A stretch of 37,391 nt of DNA from Opitutus sp. GAS368 (GCA_945903465.1 CAMDOF010000065.1:1-37391), one strand, 5' to 3'. Numbered from the stretch's first letter, positions 15,175 to 22,701 are shown. Made by a program: numbers and translations. Notes: generated by a model from the sequence alone, not told the origin.

Positions 15175-16971
15175 ATGCCAAAGTCCGATTCGCAATCAGG
15201 AAAGCAGCTCGGCGCGCGTTTGCGCGCAGCGCTCACCGACGAGCAACTCAGCACGCTGCTTGATGTGGCGGGCGGCGCGGGTGTGCTGCGCAGTCTCGAC
15301 GGCGCCTTGCGCGCCGCCGATCGGGATTTGGCCGATGCCGTAAGCAAGATTCTCGCTCCCGACGAGCCCGCCGATTCTTCCACGACAGCCGTCGAGACCT
15401 CGGATCGCCGGGCGCTCGAAATCTGGCACGAGCATTGGGCGGCGTGGGAAGGTCACGTCGCCGAGCTCGGCGACGAGCAGGGCGCGTACGCCAAACACGA
15501 CGAACATTGGCACCCGCCGTATTTCGATCCGTCTGCGCTGGCCGAAGATCTCGACGGGGTGGCCATGAAGCTTGCGCCCGGTCTCGATCGAGCGTTTGCG
15601 CTCGCCGCCGATCCCGGGCTTTTCGACGAGGCGCTGGCTGAGATTGACCGCGGCATCGACGGGTATCCGGACTGGGTGCAGATGAACGAGGACCTGTGTA
15701 CGCTTGGCCCGCACGCCACGACCTGCGCCCTGCGCTGGATCTGGCTCGGCCTCGCCGCGAAGCCAGCAGCCGGCGGGTTGTTCGTCGAACGATTGTGGAA
15801 GTTGGAAAACGAATACGAGCAGGTGACGTGGAATGGGGAAGCCGCGGGGCGGTTTTTTGCGGGGTTACCGGAAGAGGCCAGCCGTGAAATTCACACCCGA
15901 CTGGGCGCGCCGCCGTTCGTGGAGGGAAGCGACGAAGTTCGTTCGCTGTGGCATCGCGTGCGGGTCATTTACGAGCAGCGTTTCGACTCGGCGGCGCACC
16001 TGCGAACCTGCAACGAGAACCTCGAGCGCGATTGGCGTTACGGCGAGCCGCTGATCGCCGCCGCGACGGTTCGGAGAGACTTTGCCGCCGCGGAGAGGTA
16101 TGTGGCGCGGACGCTGAGTAGCCTGCTCCGTTACAACGTCGGGGAACCGTGGCAACCGGAGGAGCCGCTGTGGGAGGCGAAACGGTATGGGCGAATGCCG
16201 GAAGAGGAGCGCGCTCTGCTCGATCTGCTCGGGAGGTGGGCAGCGATCGCCGAAGCGGGCGGAAGCCGCGCGCGCGCGGCGAGTTGCCGGCTGCAACAGG
16301 CGCTGTGGACCAGCGCGGACGACTGGCCGGCGGTATTCGCGGCCTTCGCTGATTTTCGGTCGCGCGGAGGCGAGGCGGCGGTGGGCGAGAAACTTTTCGG
16401 TGCATGGCGGGTGTGGGCAGTGGACGCATGCACGCCTTCCGGCGAGCCGCCGGCCGGCCAGCAGGCCGAATCGTGGGTGCGATGGTTGATCGACGCGCGG
16501 CACGATCCGACATCGTGTCGGCTCGGGCTGGGTGAACATTTGGAAGCGTGGATCGAACGCTGCCGGACGCACGCGGCGTTCTTCGGCCGGCACTGGCGGT
16601 CCCTGGCGCTACTGACGCGCAGTCTGCCCCAACACGAACAGATCAAATCAGAATACTCCGCCTTTGCGACGCACGTGCTTCTGACCCAGAACCTGCCCGG
16701 GAAGTGCGCGCAGAGTGTGCGTGAGGCGCTGGCGTCGCTCGAACTCACGGGGATTGCCCCGATGCCGGCCTGGTCGGAGCGCCTGCACACTTTGGTGCCA
16801 TCGCCAGCGAACAGCTCCGCGCTCTACACCGCGCAGGCCGGTTGGATGAAAGCGCTTTCCGAGGTGAACCGACCGCGTTACGAAGCACTGATCGCGCGCT
16901 GGCGAACGGAGTTTTCGCGCCGCCGCAACCTTTGGAAGGACCTGAAAACGTGCGGGTGCCCGGGGTGTTGA
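15175..16971 (+). CDS. Uncharacterised 598-residue alpha-helical protein
   Basis: I do not recognise the family with confidence. The sequence is Trp- and Arg-rich and mostly helical, with segments that resemble degenerate TPR-like helical pairs (for example around LERDWRYGEPLIAAATVRRD and RWAAIAEAGGSRARAASCRL). There is an acidic, aromatic N-terminal third (EIWHEHWAAWEGHVAELGDE) and a basic C-terminal tail (EFSRRRNLWKDLKTCGCPGC) ending in a Cys pair. No signal peptide or membrane segment is seen. The start ATG 15175 lies divergent to the CcbP-like gene. The next gene follows after 22 bp on the same strand, suggesting an operon. It is cargo of the tRNA-Pro island; codon use and open length support a real gene. 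Confidence 0.75.
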   Translation: MPKSDSQSGKQLGARLRAALTDEQLSTLLDVAGGAGVLRSLDGALRAADRDLADAVSKILAPDEPADSSTTAVETSDRRALEIWHEHWAAWEGHVAELGDEQGAYAKHDEHWHPPYFDPSALAEDLDGVAMKLAPGLDRAFALAADPGLFDEALAEIDRGIDGYPDWVQMNEDLCTLGPHATTCALRWIWLGLAAKPAAGGLFVERLWKLENEYEQVTWNGEAAGRFFAGLPEEASREIHTRLGAPPFVEGSDEVRSLWHRVRVIYEQRFDSAAHLRTCNENLERDWRYGEPLIAAATVRRDFAAAERYVARTLSSLLRYNVGEPWQPEEPLWEAKRYGRMPEEERALLDLLGRWAAIAEAGGSRARAASCRLQQALWTSADDWPAVFAAFADFRSRGGEAAVGEKLFGAWRVWAVDACTPSGEPPAGQQAESWVRWLIDARHDPTSCRLGLGEHLEAWIERCRTHAAFFGRHWRSLALLTRSLPQHEQIKSEYSAFATHVLLTQNLPGKCAQSVREALASLELTGIAPMPAWSERLHTLVPSPANSSALYTAQAGWMKALSEVNRPRYEALIARWRTEFSRRRNLWKDLKTCGCPGC

Positions 16972-16993
16972 GAGGCGTGACGCCAAGCCGGTC

Positions 16994-17464
16994 ATGAGCC
17001 GCAAGAGAAAACGCCCGTTGCCGCCGCGCACCATGCGCATGGATCGCCACGGTCGATTGCTGTCGGCCCGTCCGTGGCTCGCGACGCAGTGCGGCCGTCC
17101 GGCCGTGCGGATCGCACGATCTTATCGCAAGCGCTTCGGCGTGGACTGGGCGTGCGCGATCGCGGAGTTGTCGGCCCTCGGAATCTCGTTCGACCCCAAA
17201 TGGCGCGAGCAGCTCGCCCGCGCGCTGGAGGGTGCGCGCCAGGCGAAGGTCCGCCGGAAGGCAGACAATGAAACGGCCATGCCGCGCACCGAGTTTCCGA
17301 AGTCGGATGAAACATGCGCGTTTGTCGCGGGCTACACCGACGGCGGTGTGGCGTTCGGTCTGACATGGGAGGGATGGGAGGGGATCGAGCGCAGGGCGTC
17401 GATGGAGCCGCCGCTAAAAGGCGACGTGGCGGTACCGTGCGACAACGAATCGCTGCCGTTTTGA
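16994..17464 (+). CDS. Small conserved-looking hypothetical protein
   Basis: The 156-residue product starts with a basic segment (MSRKRKRPLPPRTMRMDRHG), followed by LLSARPWLATQCGRPAVRIA, a Tyr/Arg-rich linker RSYRKRFGVDWACAIAELSA, LGISFDPKW and a late aromatic block (FVAGYTDGGVAFGLTWEGWE). I recall similar small proteins of unknown function but cannot name a domain. It is soluble by appearance, with a possible nucleic-acid-binding N-terminus. It lies 22 bp after the 598-residue gene and is probably co-transcribed with it. Confidence 0.65.
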   Translation: MSRKRKRPLPPRTMRMDRHGRLLSARPWLATQCGRPAVRIARSYRKRFGVDWACAIAELSALGISFDPKWREQLARALEGARQAKVRRKADNETAMPRTEFPKSDETCAFVAGYTDGGVAFGLTWEGWEGIERRASMEPPLKGDVAVPCDNESLPF

Positions 17465-17797
17465 ACGCAAGCACCGCGAGGTCCTGCGGTGACCGCGCGC
17501 TTCAGATTTTTCGCGACGCCCACCGGGTCATGACGGGTTTGGACGCGCAAGCACCAAGCCGATCTCCGTTTTCGTCGAGCCAGTGGACACTCGCGACGAA
17601 CGTCGTGAATTGGCAGAGCGTAGTCCGTTGTACGGACTTGGCCAACCCCCGGCCATGCCGGGCATTAAACACTCGGGCGAAAGTTCGGATTTGAGATCGG
17701 AGTGTTCACCCTTTTGCGGCCGAAAATCCGAACTGCGCGCCAAAGCGCTTAATCGACTGCGTGAACGTGCTGTTTGCCATCAGCTAACGGGTCGAGA
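17465..17797. other. Non-coding stretch with inverted repeats
   Basis: No gene is evident. It contains the palindrome AGTCCGT-TGT-ACGGACT (17622-17638) and a perfect 11-bp inverted pair AGTTCGGATTT (17682-17692) / AAATCCGAACT (17724-17734) enclosing 31 bp. These use the same 9-base word that marks the other boundaries of the island. Confidence 0.6.
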
Positions 17798-18027
17798 GCG
17801 TTCAACACGTCCTGGGAGAAGCGCGGAAAAATCGTGCCGGCGGCTTGGATTTCTCATGGGAAAATCCGAACTAAACTTCCGAAGTGTTTAACGCGCGGCC
17901 TCCGTTCCGCGTTTAACCCCGAGATATCATCCCGGTCGTTAAACGATCCGAACTGAGTTCGGATACTTTCCAAAAATGGTCGGGGCGGGCGGATTAAACA
18001 GCGAACGTTAGTGGGGTTAATATGTGA
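17798..18027. repeat. 230-bp structured repeat, copy B
   Basis: This is the second copy of the 13356-13585 repeat. It contains ATCCGAACT at 17864, the perfect palindrome ATCCGAACT-G-AGTTCGGAT (17946-17964; imperfect in copy A), and a weakened version of the CCGGGA/TCCCGG hairpin. It separates the Uma2/598-residue module from the RES/Xre module. Confidence 0.85.
17951..17987. repeat. att-like copy of tRNA-Pro 3' end (middle, shortened)
   Basis: These 37 bp align with 21031-21067, matching through TGGTCGGGGCG (CCA, discriminator and acceptor strand of tRNA-Pro), and then diverge where the left copy still matches for 8 more bases. Two mismatches lie in the upstream part. It is a probable third att-type site within the island. 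Confidence 0.6.
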
Positions 18028-18239
18028 GCCGGATCCGAACTGCCGAGCGTAAACTGGCTGATGCCTCGATTCGCGGCCGAGGCTCTCTGGTGCGAAATCA
18101 CATCAGGCCGGGATCGTATGCGAATTGCCGGCACCCACAATTGACCTCATTGGCACCGCGGACGCTTCGCGGAGGCGTCTCGCCGCTTGGTTTCCAGCGG
18201 TAGAATCCTCCGGACTGGTAGCCAAGACCGCCCCGAGTG

Positions 18240-18722
18240 TTACTTGGCCTTCCCGAGGTCTCGGAACAGTCGCGAGTCAATTCGCAGCCGCTTTCCCGCG
18301 GACCACAGCGCTCCCTTTCGGTAGTGCGGATGCGCCGGGTTTAGGATGCAGTTGAATTCTCCGGCCACCAGAGCGCTCGGGACTCTCAACGCCACCGAAT
18401 GCCCACGACCCAACCAGGCGTCTCCCTGACGTCGGCATGGGCCCACGTTCAGCGCCGATCGCCAGTTTCGTGGCAGATCGGTCGTGGCGATCTCTTCCAT
18501 CCATTTGTCGTCGATATCGACAGTGAAGAAAACGCGTTTATCGCCGGCGTCCTCCTCTGTGCTGACATGGGCCAGCACTTCGAGCATCGCCAGCGACAGA
18601 GAGCCGGCGCAGTAGATCGCCGGACGCCCCGGGCTGTTCCAGCGCCCACCGTAGATTCGTGCTCCGTTTCCGGAGCGAACCTCCTTGGCGAAGGGGGCCT
18701 TTTCTATGCGCCAAAGCCGCAT
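18240..18722 (-). CDS. RES-domain toxin (NAD-consuming type)
   Basis: The 160-residue product has the RES family signature residues: Arg27 in YGGRWNSPGRPAIYCA, Glu48 in LSLAMLEVLAH, and Ser116 in RVPSALVAGEFN, followed by NPAHPHY and RLRIDSRLF. RES toxins such as MbcT and ParT degrade NAD or ADP-ribosylate a target, depleting cell energy. The start ATG 18720-18722 lies 5 bp after the end of the antitoxin gene on the same strand, the classical antitoxin-first order. The full family length and all key residues are present, so the toxin looks functional. Confidence 0.9.
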   Translation of the reverse strand: MRLWRIEKAPFAKEVRSGNGARIYGGRWNSPGRPAIYCAGSLSLAMLEVLAHVSTEEDAGDKRVFFTVDIDDKWMEEIATTDLPRNWRSALNVGPCRRQGDAWLGRGHSVALRVPSALVAGEFNCILNPAHPHYRKGALWSAGKRLRIDSRLFRDLGKAK

Positions 18723-18727
18723 GATGC

Positions 18728-19129
18728 CTAGGCCAGAATGCCGTGATGGATCCGCATCATCAGGTCCTCAACCACCCGCGCGCCGAGTTCGGATTTCGCG
18801 TAGTCGAGTGGCACGTTGCCGTCCAAACCAACCTGGGCACGGTTCAGCCACGATTGCGCGCCGGCCTCGCTCGAGAAGACCTCGCAGGCGACCTGCCACA
18901 ACCGCGCAAACCGCATGATGTGCTCGGATTCCGCCTCGGTGAACCGTCCCTCGTTCTGCCGGCGAAAAAAGGTTGAGCGCGGCACACCGACCAGGACGGC
19001 CAAGCGGTCAAGCGGAACTCCGAGCTTCTTGGCCACAAACTCGGCGTCGGCCCACTCCAGCCCTCGGGCGATTCGCTCGATCGCTGCCGACGTGCTGGTC
19101 GCTACCTTGATAATAGAGGGTGTTTTCAT
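18728..19129 (-). CDS. Xre/MbcA/ParS-type antitoxin (DUF2384)
   Basis: The 133-residue protein has an N-terminal Xre-like helix-turn-helix region (WADAEFVAKKLGVPLDRLAV, then VGVPRSTFFRRQNEGRFTEA) and a C-terminal DUF2384 toxin-binding domain (FARLWQVACEVFSSEAGAQS, WLNRAQVGLDGNVPLDYAKS, ELGARVVEDLMMRIHHGI). It is the cognate antitoxin of the RES toxin and most likely represses its own promoter, where a palindrome overlaps the -10 box. The start is ATG 19127-19129. A full-length partner next to a full-length toxin indicates an active module. Confidence 0.9.
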   Translation of the reverse strand: MKTPSIIKVATSTSAAIERIARGLEWADAEFVAKKLGVPLDRLAVLVGVPRSTFFRRQNEGRFTEAESEHIMRFARLWQVACEVFSSEAGAQSWLNRAQVGLDGNVPLDYAKSELGARVVEDLMMRIHHGILA

Positions 19130-19151
19130 TATCTCAAATGGTATCCCGTGA

Positions 19152-19185
19152 AGTCCTATATTGGACTCTTGCCCTGGTTTGTCAA
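19152..19185 (-). promoter_or_regulatory. Promoter and operator of the RES/Xre operon
   Basis: On the minus strand TTGACA (19180-19185) is followed after exactly 17 bp by AATATA (19157-19162), a good sigma-70 promoter placed about 27 bp before the antitoxin ATG. The perfect inverted repeat AGTCC-N6-GGACT (19152-19167) is centred on the -10 box, so a bound antitoxin dimer would block RNA polymerase. This is the expected autoregulation design of Xre-type toxin-antitoxin operons. Confidence 0.65.
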
Positions 19186-19361
19186 CCCGGGGCGACGATC
19201 ACGCACTTCTCACTTGCGCGCTGCCATCATTTATAGACGTGGCTTCGGCCAAAATGGGTAACAGGAAAATTTCCGTCTTTTCGTCGACTCCCGTTCTTCC
19301 TGAATTCCCTCGTCGGCCGGCGGTGGTATCAGTGACCCCGACGGATTGAAACCCCCGACCG

Positions 19362-19594
19362 ATGTCCCCTCCTGAAGAACTCCAATGGTTTGCCGAGCAC
19401 GTGCAACCGCACGAACCGGCCGTCCGAGCCTATTTGGCGTCGCGCTTCCCGTCGCTGCAGGATCGGGATGACGTCGTGCAGGAGTCTTTCTCCCGCATGT
19501 TGCGGGCGCAGACCAAAGGCGGCGGGATCAGGCACGCGCGGGCGTTTTTTTTTTCGACCGCGCACAATGTCGCCGTCAAACGAGCCAAAGCAGG
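19362..19594 (+). pseudogene. FecI-type ECF sigma factor, truncated after region 2
   Basis: From ATG 19362 the frame reads MSPPEELQWFAEHVQPHEPA, then AYLASRFPSLQDRDDVVQES, FSRMLRAQTKGGGIRHARAF and FFSTAHNVAVKRAK, which is region 2 (core-binding and -10 recognition) of an ECF sigma factor. The protein then stops within a few codons inside the 5' flank of the RAYT-like element (stop near 19605). Regions 3-4 are absent, so it cannot recognise a -35 element. Insertion of the transposase element is the visible cause. Confidence 0.78.
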
Positions 19595-19874
19595 GGTCAC
19601 GTATTGACTCTTGACAAAACGATCCGAGCCAAAGGGGTCACGTATTGAATCTTGACAGCCGGCGTAAGCCCCGGCGCTTATGCAAGTTATGGCGCGCAAG
19701 GTGAGAATCGAGTGGGCGGGGGCCTGTTATCATGTGATTAATCGCGGGATCCGAGCCAAAGGGGTCACGTATTGAATCTTGACAGCCGGCGTAAGCCCCG
19801 GCGCTGATCCAAGTCATGGCGCGCAAGGTGAGAATCGAGTGGGCGGGGGCCTGTTATCATGTGATTAATCGCGG
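19582..19874. repeat. Duplicated left end of the RAYT-like element
   Basis: A 127-bp unit starting GATCCGAGCCAAAGGGGTCA occurs at 19621-19747 and again at 19748-19874, where it runs on into the intact start of the transposase gene. A shorter, diverged piece (GAGCCAAAG..GGGGTCACGTATTGA) lies at 19582-19617 at the junction with the sigma gene. The first full unit includes the first 17-18 codons of the transposase, so the element's 5' end was copied in tandem. Confidence 0.88.
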
Positions 19875-20827
19875 GAACTACCGGCGCGACCTGTTTGCGA
19901 GCAAGGGTGCGACGCAGTCGTTTCAGACCTGTTTGTTCGAAGCGGCGGAGCGGTTCGGCTGGCGGCTCCATGCGTTTGTGGTCATGCGCAACCATTTTCA
20001 TCTCGCGGTGGAGACCGTGGAGCCGAATTTGAGCGATGGGATGCAATGGCTGCAAGGCACGTGGGCGGTGCGTTTCAACCGGCTGCGCCGCGAGGTCGGC
20101 CGGCCGTTCCAGGGGCGGTTCAAGGCGCTCCATGTCGAACCGGGGCACGCGTTGGCGCAGGTGGCGCACTCCATTCATCTGAATCCGCTGCGGGCGAAGA
20201 TCGTGACGGTCGCACGACTGGCCGATTATCCGTCGAGCAGCCTGGCGCTCTTTGGGTCGCGCCAGCGGCCGGCGGTGCTCGTGGCAGACACGGTCCTGGG
20301 CGAGAGCGGCGGTTTTGCCAGACACTCCCGCTGGCTGGCGCCGGTATGTTGATTACCTTGGGGTGGTGGCGGAGGAAGAGACGAAATTAAGAGAAGAGCG
20401 ATTCGGCCGGCTCAGCCGTGGATGGGCGATTGGTTCAGCCGAGTTCAAAGCGGACCTGCGGAAGGAATTCACCGCCCGCGCGGTTGGCAGCGGGGGCTTG
20501 GAGTTGCGCGGAGCCGATGGCGAAGCACACCGTGAAATGCGCGCCCTGCTCTGGGAAGACCGGCTTGGCCGGCTGGCGAAACGGCTCAAGGTGGCGCTCG
20601 ATCGCTTGCCGGACCGGAAGTCGGCGGAACCCAAAGTGCGGCTCGCGGCCGCGATGAAAGCCGTGTCATCAGTCTCGAATGTCTGGCTGGCGGAACGCCT
20701 GAACATGGGCCGGCCGGCGAGTGTCAGTCAGTATGTGCGGCGGTTCCGACTGGGTGGCGGAGCGACTGCGGAGTCGTTCAAGGCGGCGACAAAACAATCC
20801 TGCGCGAGCGTGCCCCGCCTAAGATAA
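19816..20827 (+). pseudogene. RAYT-like HUH transposase, one frameshift
   Basis: The first frame (to a stop at about 20350) starts MARKVRIEWAGACYHVINRG and contains an intact HUH motif (N-H60-F-H62-L), GMQWLQGTWAVRFNRLRR, FQGRFKALHVEPG and HSIHLNPLRAK. After about 20320 the homology continues one base on in the next frame (DTPAGWRRYVDYLGVVAEEE, RLSRGWAIGSAEFKADL, VSNVWLAERLNMGRPASVSQ) to the stop at 20825-20827. One indel near the TTTT at 20318-20322 would restore a protein of about 335 residues. Either it is a recent pseudogene or the run of T is a slippery site; the former is more likely. No Tyr is present in the GTWAVRFN helix, as in the copy at 5215. The element interrupts the sigma gene just upstream. 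Confidence 0.75.
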
Positions 20828-20878
20828 TTCTGCCGGTCCTTGCCCTGCGCGATTAGCGAGAGAGGCTCTCCGTCCCTT

Positions 20879-20901
20879 GGCCCCATGTTGGGGCCTTTTT
20901 T
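20879..20901 (+). terminator. Rho-independent terminator
   Basis: A perfect stem GGCCCC-ATGTT-GGGGCC is followed by six T residues on the plus strand. It lies 50 bp after the end of the transposase reading frame. Confidence 0.85.
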
Positions 20902-21030
20902 ATTGGCGCTGGCCTACGAGCGAAACCTTGCGTTGAAACTGCCGTCTAAGCGGCTGTTCATCCAAACATTGCGTTGGGATAATGCGACTAAAACGCTTCT
21001 ATCCGCAAAGAATTGCCGGTAACCACACCG

Positions 21031-21075
21031 AACTGAGTTCGGATACTTTCTAAAAGTGGTCGGGGCGATAGGATT
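21031..21075. repeat. att-like sequence at the tRNA-Pro 3' end (right)
   Basis: This is the native site: its right 19 bases are the 3' end of the tRNA-Pro gene and its left 26 bases are the adjacent flank, with AGTTCGGAT at 21036. The same 45 bp occur at 13509 with one mismatch. The tRNA 3' end faces left, so the island occupies the usual downstream side of the target tRNA. Confidence 0.72.
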
Positions 21076-21133
21076 CGAACCTACGACCTCCTGGTCCCAA
21101 ACCAGGCGCTCTACCAGACTAAGCTACACCCCG
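21057..21133 (-). tRNA. tRNA-Pro (anticodon UGG)
   Basis: Read on the minus strand, the acceptor stem CGGGGTG pairs with CGCCCCG; the anticodon arm CCTGG-TTTGGGA-CCAGG carries anticodon TGG; the T-arm is GTAGG-TTCGAAT-CCTAT. The discriminator is A and the terminal CCA is encoded (21057-21059). Length is 77 nt. Its 3' end is repeated at 13535-13553 and partly at 17977-17987, as expected for an integration target. Confidence 0.97.
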
Positions 21134-21405
21134 CGACACGCAGGGAAGGTTGGCGATCGCGCCGCGGTGTCAATGGCCGTCTTGCTAAAGTGTGGAATTC
21201 TCTTGAGGCGGCGGGTGGCAGGCCGGCGAACGCCGACCTTGCTCCCGTTCATTTTCTCTTCGTTGCACGTCGAGGCATGATTTCCGCAGACGATTGGCGT
21301 TTTAAGTCTCCGACTGGCGTGGCGTCGGAATCTCGTTGGGCTCGGTGTAATCTCTGCTTGCAACGCCTTACGATTCGTTTTCTCCTCCGACTTTCTCCCC
21401 TATAC

Positions 21406-21930
21406 ATGGATACCATTTCTCGCGAAAATAACAGTATGCTGCCGATCGGTGGCATTATCGTCGGCGTTATCGGCCTCTTGCTCGGCGGCTATTCGGCGAT
21501 ATCTCTTTCCAAGGTGAATCGTGCTTTGGCTGATCATCAGCAAAAAATCGATAAGGTCGATGCGATCGAGAGTCAGTCGGCGAGTGCCATCGCGGCCGCT
21601 GATAAATCCGCCAAGGAATATCAAGGACTGCGGACCTCGACGCAGGAAGCCTTCAACCAAGTGGGTGCTGAACTCGGTAATCTCCGCGCTTCCGTCACGA
21701 AGCTGGAAGAGTCGGCGAAGAAGCCGGCTCCTGCCGCTGAAAAAGGGAAGAAGGGTGGCGGGCCAGCCGTGGCTGGTCCGGGGGAATACGTGGTCAAAGC
21801 TGGTGACGGTGGCGCCAAGATCGCCAAGGCCAATGGGGTTTCCCTGACCGACCTGCAGGCCGTGAATCCTGGCGTTAATTGGACGAAGCTCACGGTCGGT
21901 CAGAAGGTCAAATTACCTGCGAAGAAGTAA
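21406..21930 (+). CDS. Membrane-anchored LysM-domain protein
   Basis: Starting at ATG 21406 the product has 174 residues: a short polar N-terminus, one membrane segment (PIGGIIVGVIGLLLGGYSAI, about residues 13-32), a long Ala/Gln/Lys-rich probable coiled coil (about 33-105), a Pro/Ala/Lys-rich linker, and a C-terminal LysM domain (EYVVKAGDGGAKIAKANGVS through NPGVNWTKLTVGQKVKLP). LysM binds peptidoglycan, so the protein likely links the cytoplasmic membrane to the cell wall. The frame is open further upstream to 21190, but that part overlaps no family feature. A strong terminator follows directly. Confidence 0.82.
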   Translation: MDTISRENNSMLPIGGIIVGVIGLLLGGYSAISLSKVNRALADHQQKIDKVDAIESQSASAIAAADKSAKEYQGLRTSTQEAFNQVGAELGNLRASVTKLEESAKKPAPAAEKGKKGGGPAVAGPGEYVVKAGDGGAKIAKANGVSLTDLQAVNPGVNWTKLTVGQKVKLPAKK

Positions 21931-21952
21931 GCCTTGGCCGTAATTTTTTTAG

Positions 21953-21985
21953 TGCCTCCGGGCCGGAAGGCGGGAGGCATTTTTT
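21953..21985 (+). terminator. Rho-independent terminator after the LysM gene
   Basis: TGCCTCC (21953-21959) pairs with GGAGGCA (21973-21979) across a 13-nt loop, followed by six T residues. It ends 11 bp before the Nudix gene start, so that gene is transcribed either by read-through or from a promoter overlapping this region. Confidence 0.82.
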
Positions 21986-21996
21986 GTATCCAATTT

Positions 21997-22587
21997 ATGG
22001 ACACCGATAATTCCGGGCCGGCGCGCTGGGAGCGCCTGAGTGAGCGTCGGCAATTACAGACGCGGGTCTTTGACGTGATGGGGGCAACCTGCCGGCATCC
22101 TGGTCGCGGGACCGAGCGCGAGTTCGTGGTGATTCGCGCGCCCGATTGGGTGAACGTGGTGGCGGTGACGGTCGAGGGTAAGATTGTTTTGGTGCGGCAG
22201 TTTCGTTTTGGGATCGACGGATTTTCGCTCGAGCTACCGGGTGGGATGTTAGAGGCTGGTGAGGATCCGGTGGCGGCGGGTGTGCGGGAATTACGGGAGG
22301 AGACGGGTTATTCCGGGGGGGCTGCGCAGTTGTTGGGATCGGTGCATCCGAATCCGGCCATCCAGTCAAATCGCTGTCATTTTGTGCTCGTGGAAGGGGC
22401 CGTTCGCGCGCATGCGACGGAGTGGGACGCCGATGAGGAGATCGCGGTCTCGGTGCGGCCGGTGGCCGAGGTGTTGGGGCTCGCACGCTCTGGTGAGATT
22501 GTGCATGGCTTGGTTTTGAATGCGCTCATGTTGTTCGAGCCCTATTGGCGGGCGCGTGGCGACGACGCGAACGGGACGCCGAGCTGA
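21997..22587 (+). CDS. Nudix hydrolase, ADP-ribose pyrophosphatase-like
   Basis: The 196-residue protein from ATG 21997 has a perfect Nudix box, G83-x5-E-x7-R-E-L-x-E-E-T-G-Y (residues 83-105), which binds the metal and hydrolyses a nucleoside diphosphate linked to another group. The preceding VVAVTVEGKIVLVRQFRFGI and FSLELPGGMLEAGED match the ADP-ribose/ADP-sugar pyrophosphatase branch (arrangement VRQ-R...-E-PGG-...GE). The substrate remains a guess within that branch. It is followed on the same strand by a PaaK-like gene after about 115 bp. Confidence 0.88.
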   Translation: MDTDNSGPARWERLSERRQLQTRVFDVMGATCRHPGRGTEREFVVIRAPDWVNVVAVTVEGKIVLVRQFRFGIDGFSLELPGGMLEAGEDPVAAGVRELREETGYSGGAAQLLGSVHPNPAIQSNRCHFVLVEGAVRAHATEWDADEEIAVSVRPVAEVLGLARSGEIVHGLVLNALMLFEPYWRARGDDANGTPS

Positions 22588-22701
22588 GACGGTTTTTGCA
22601 CGTCGCTGGATGGGTTGTTAAGCGAGTGGCGGAGCGGTTGCTTTGGCGGGTCGCGTTTGACATCGGGGGTGGGCCTCATTTGGTCGGAGTCTCTTTTTCT
22701 G

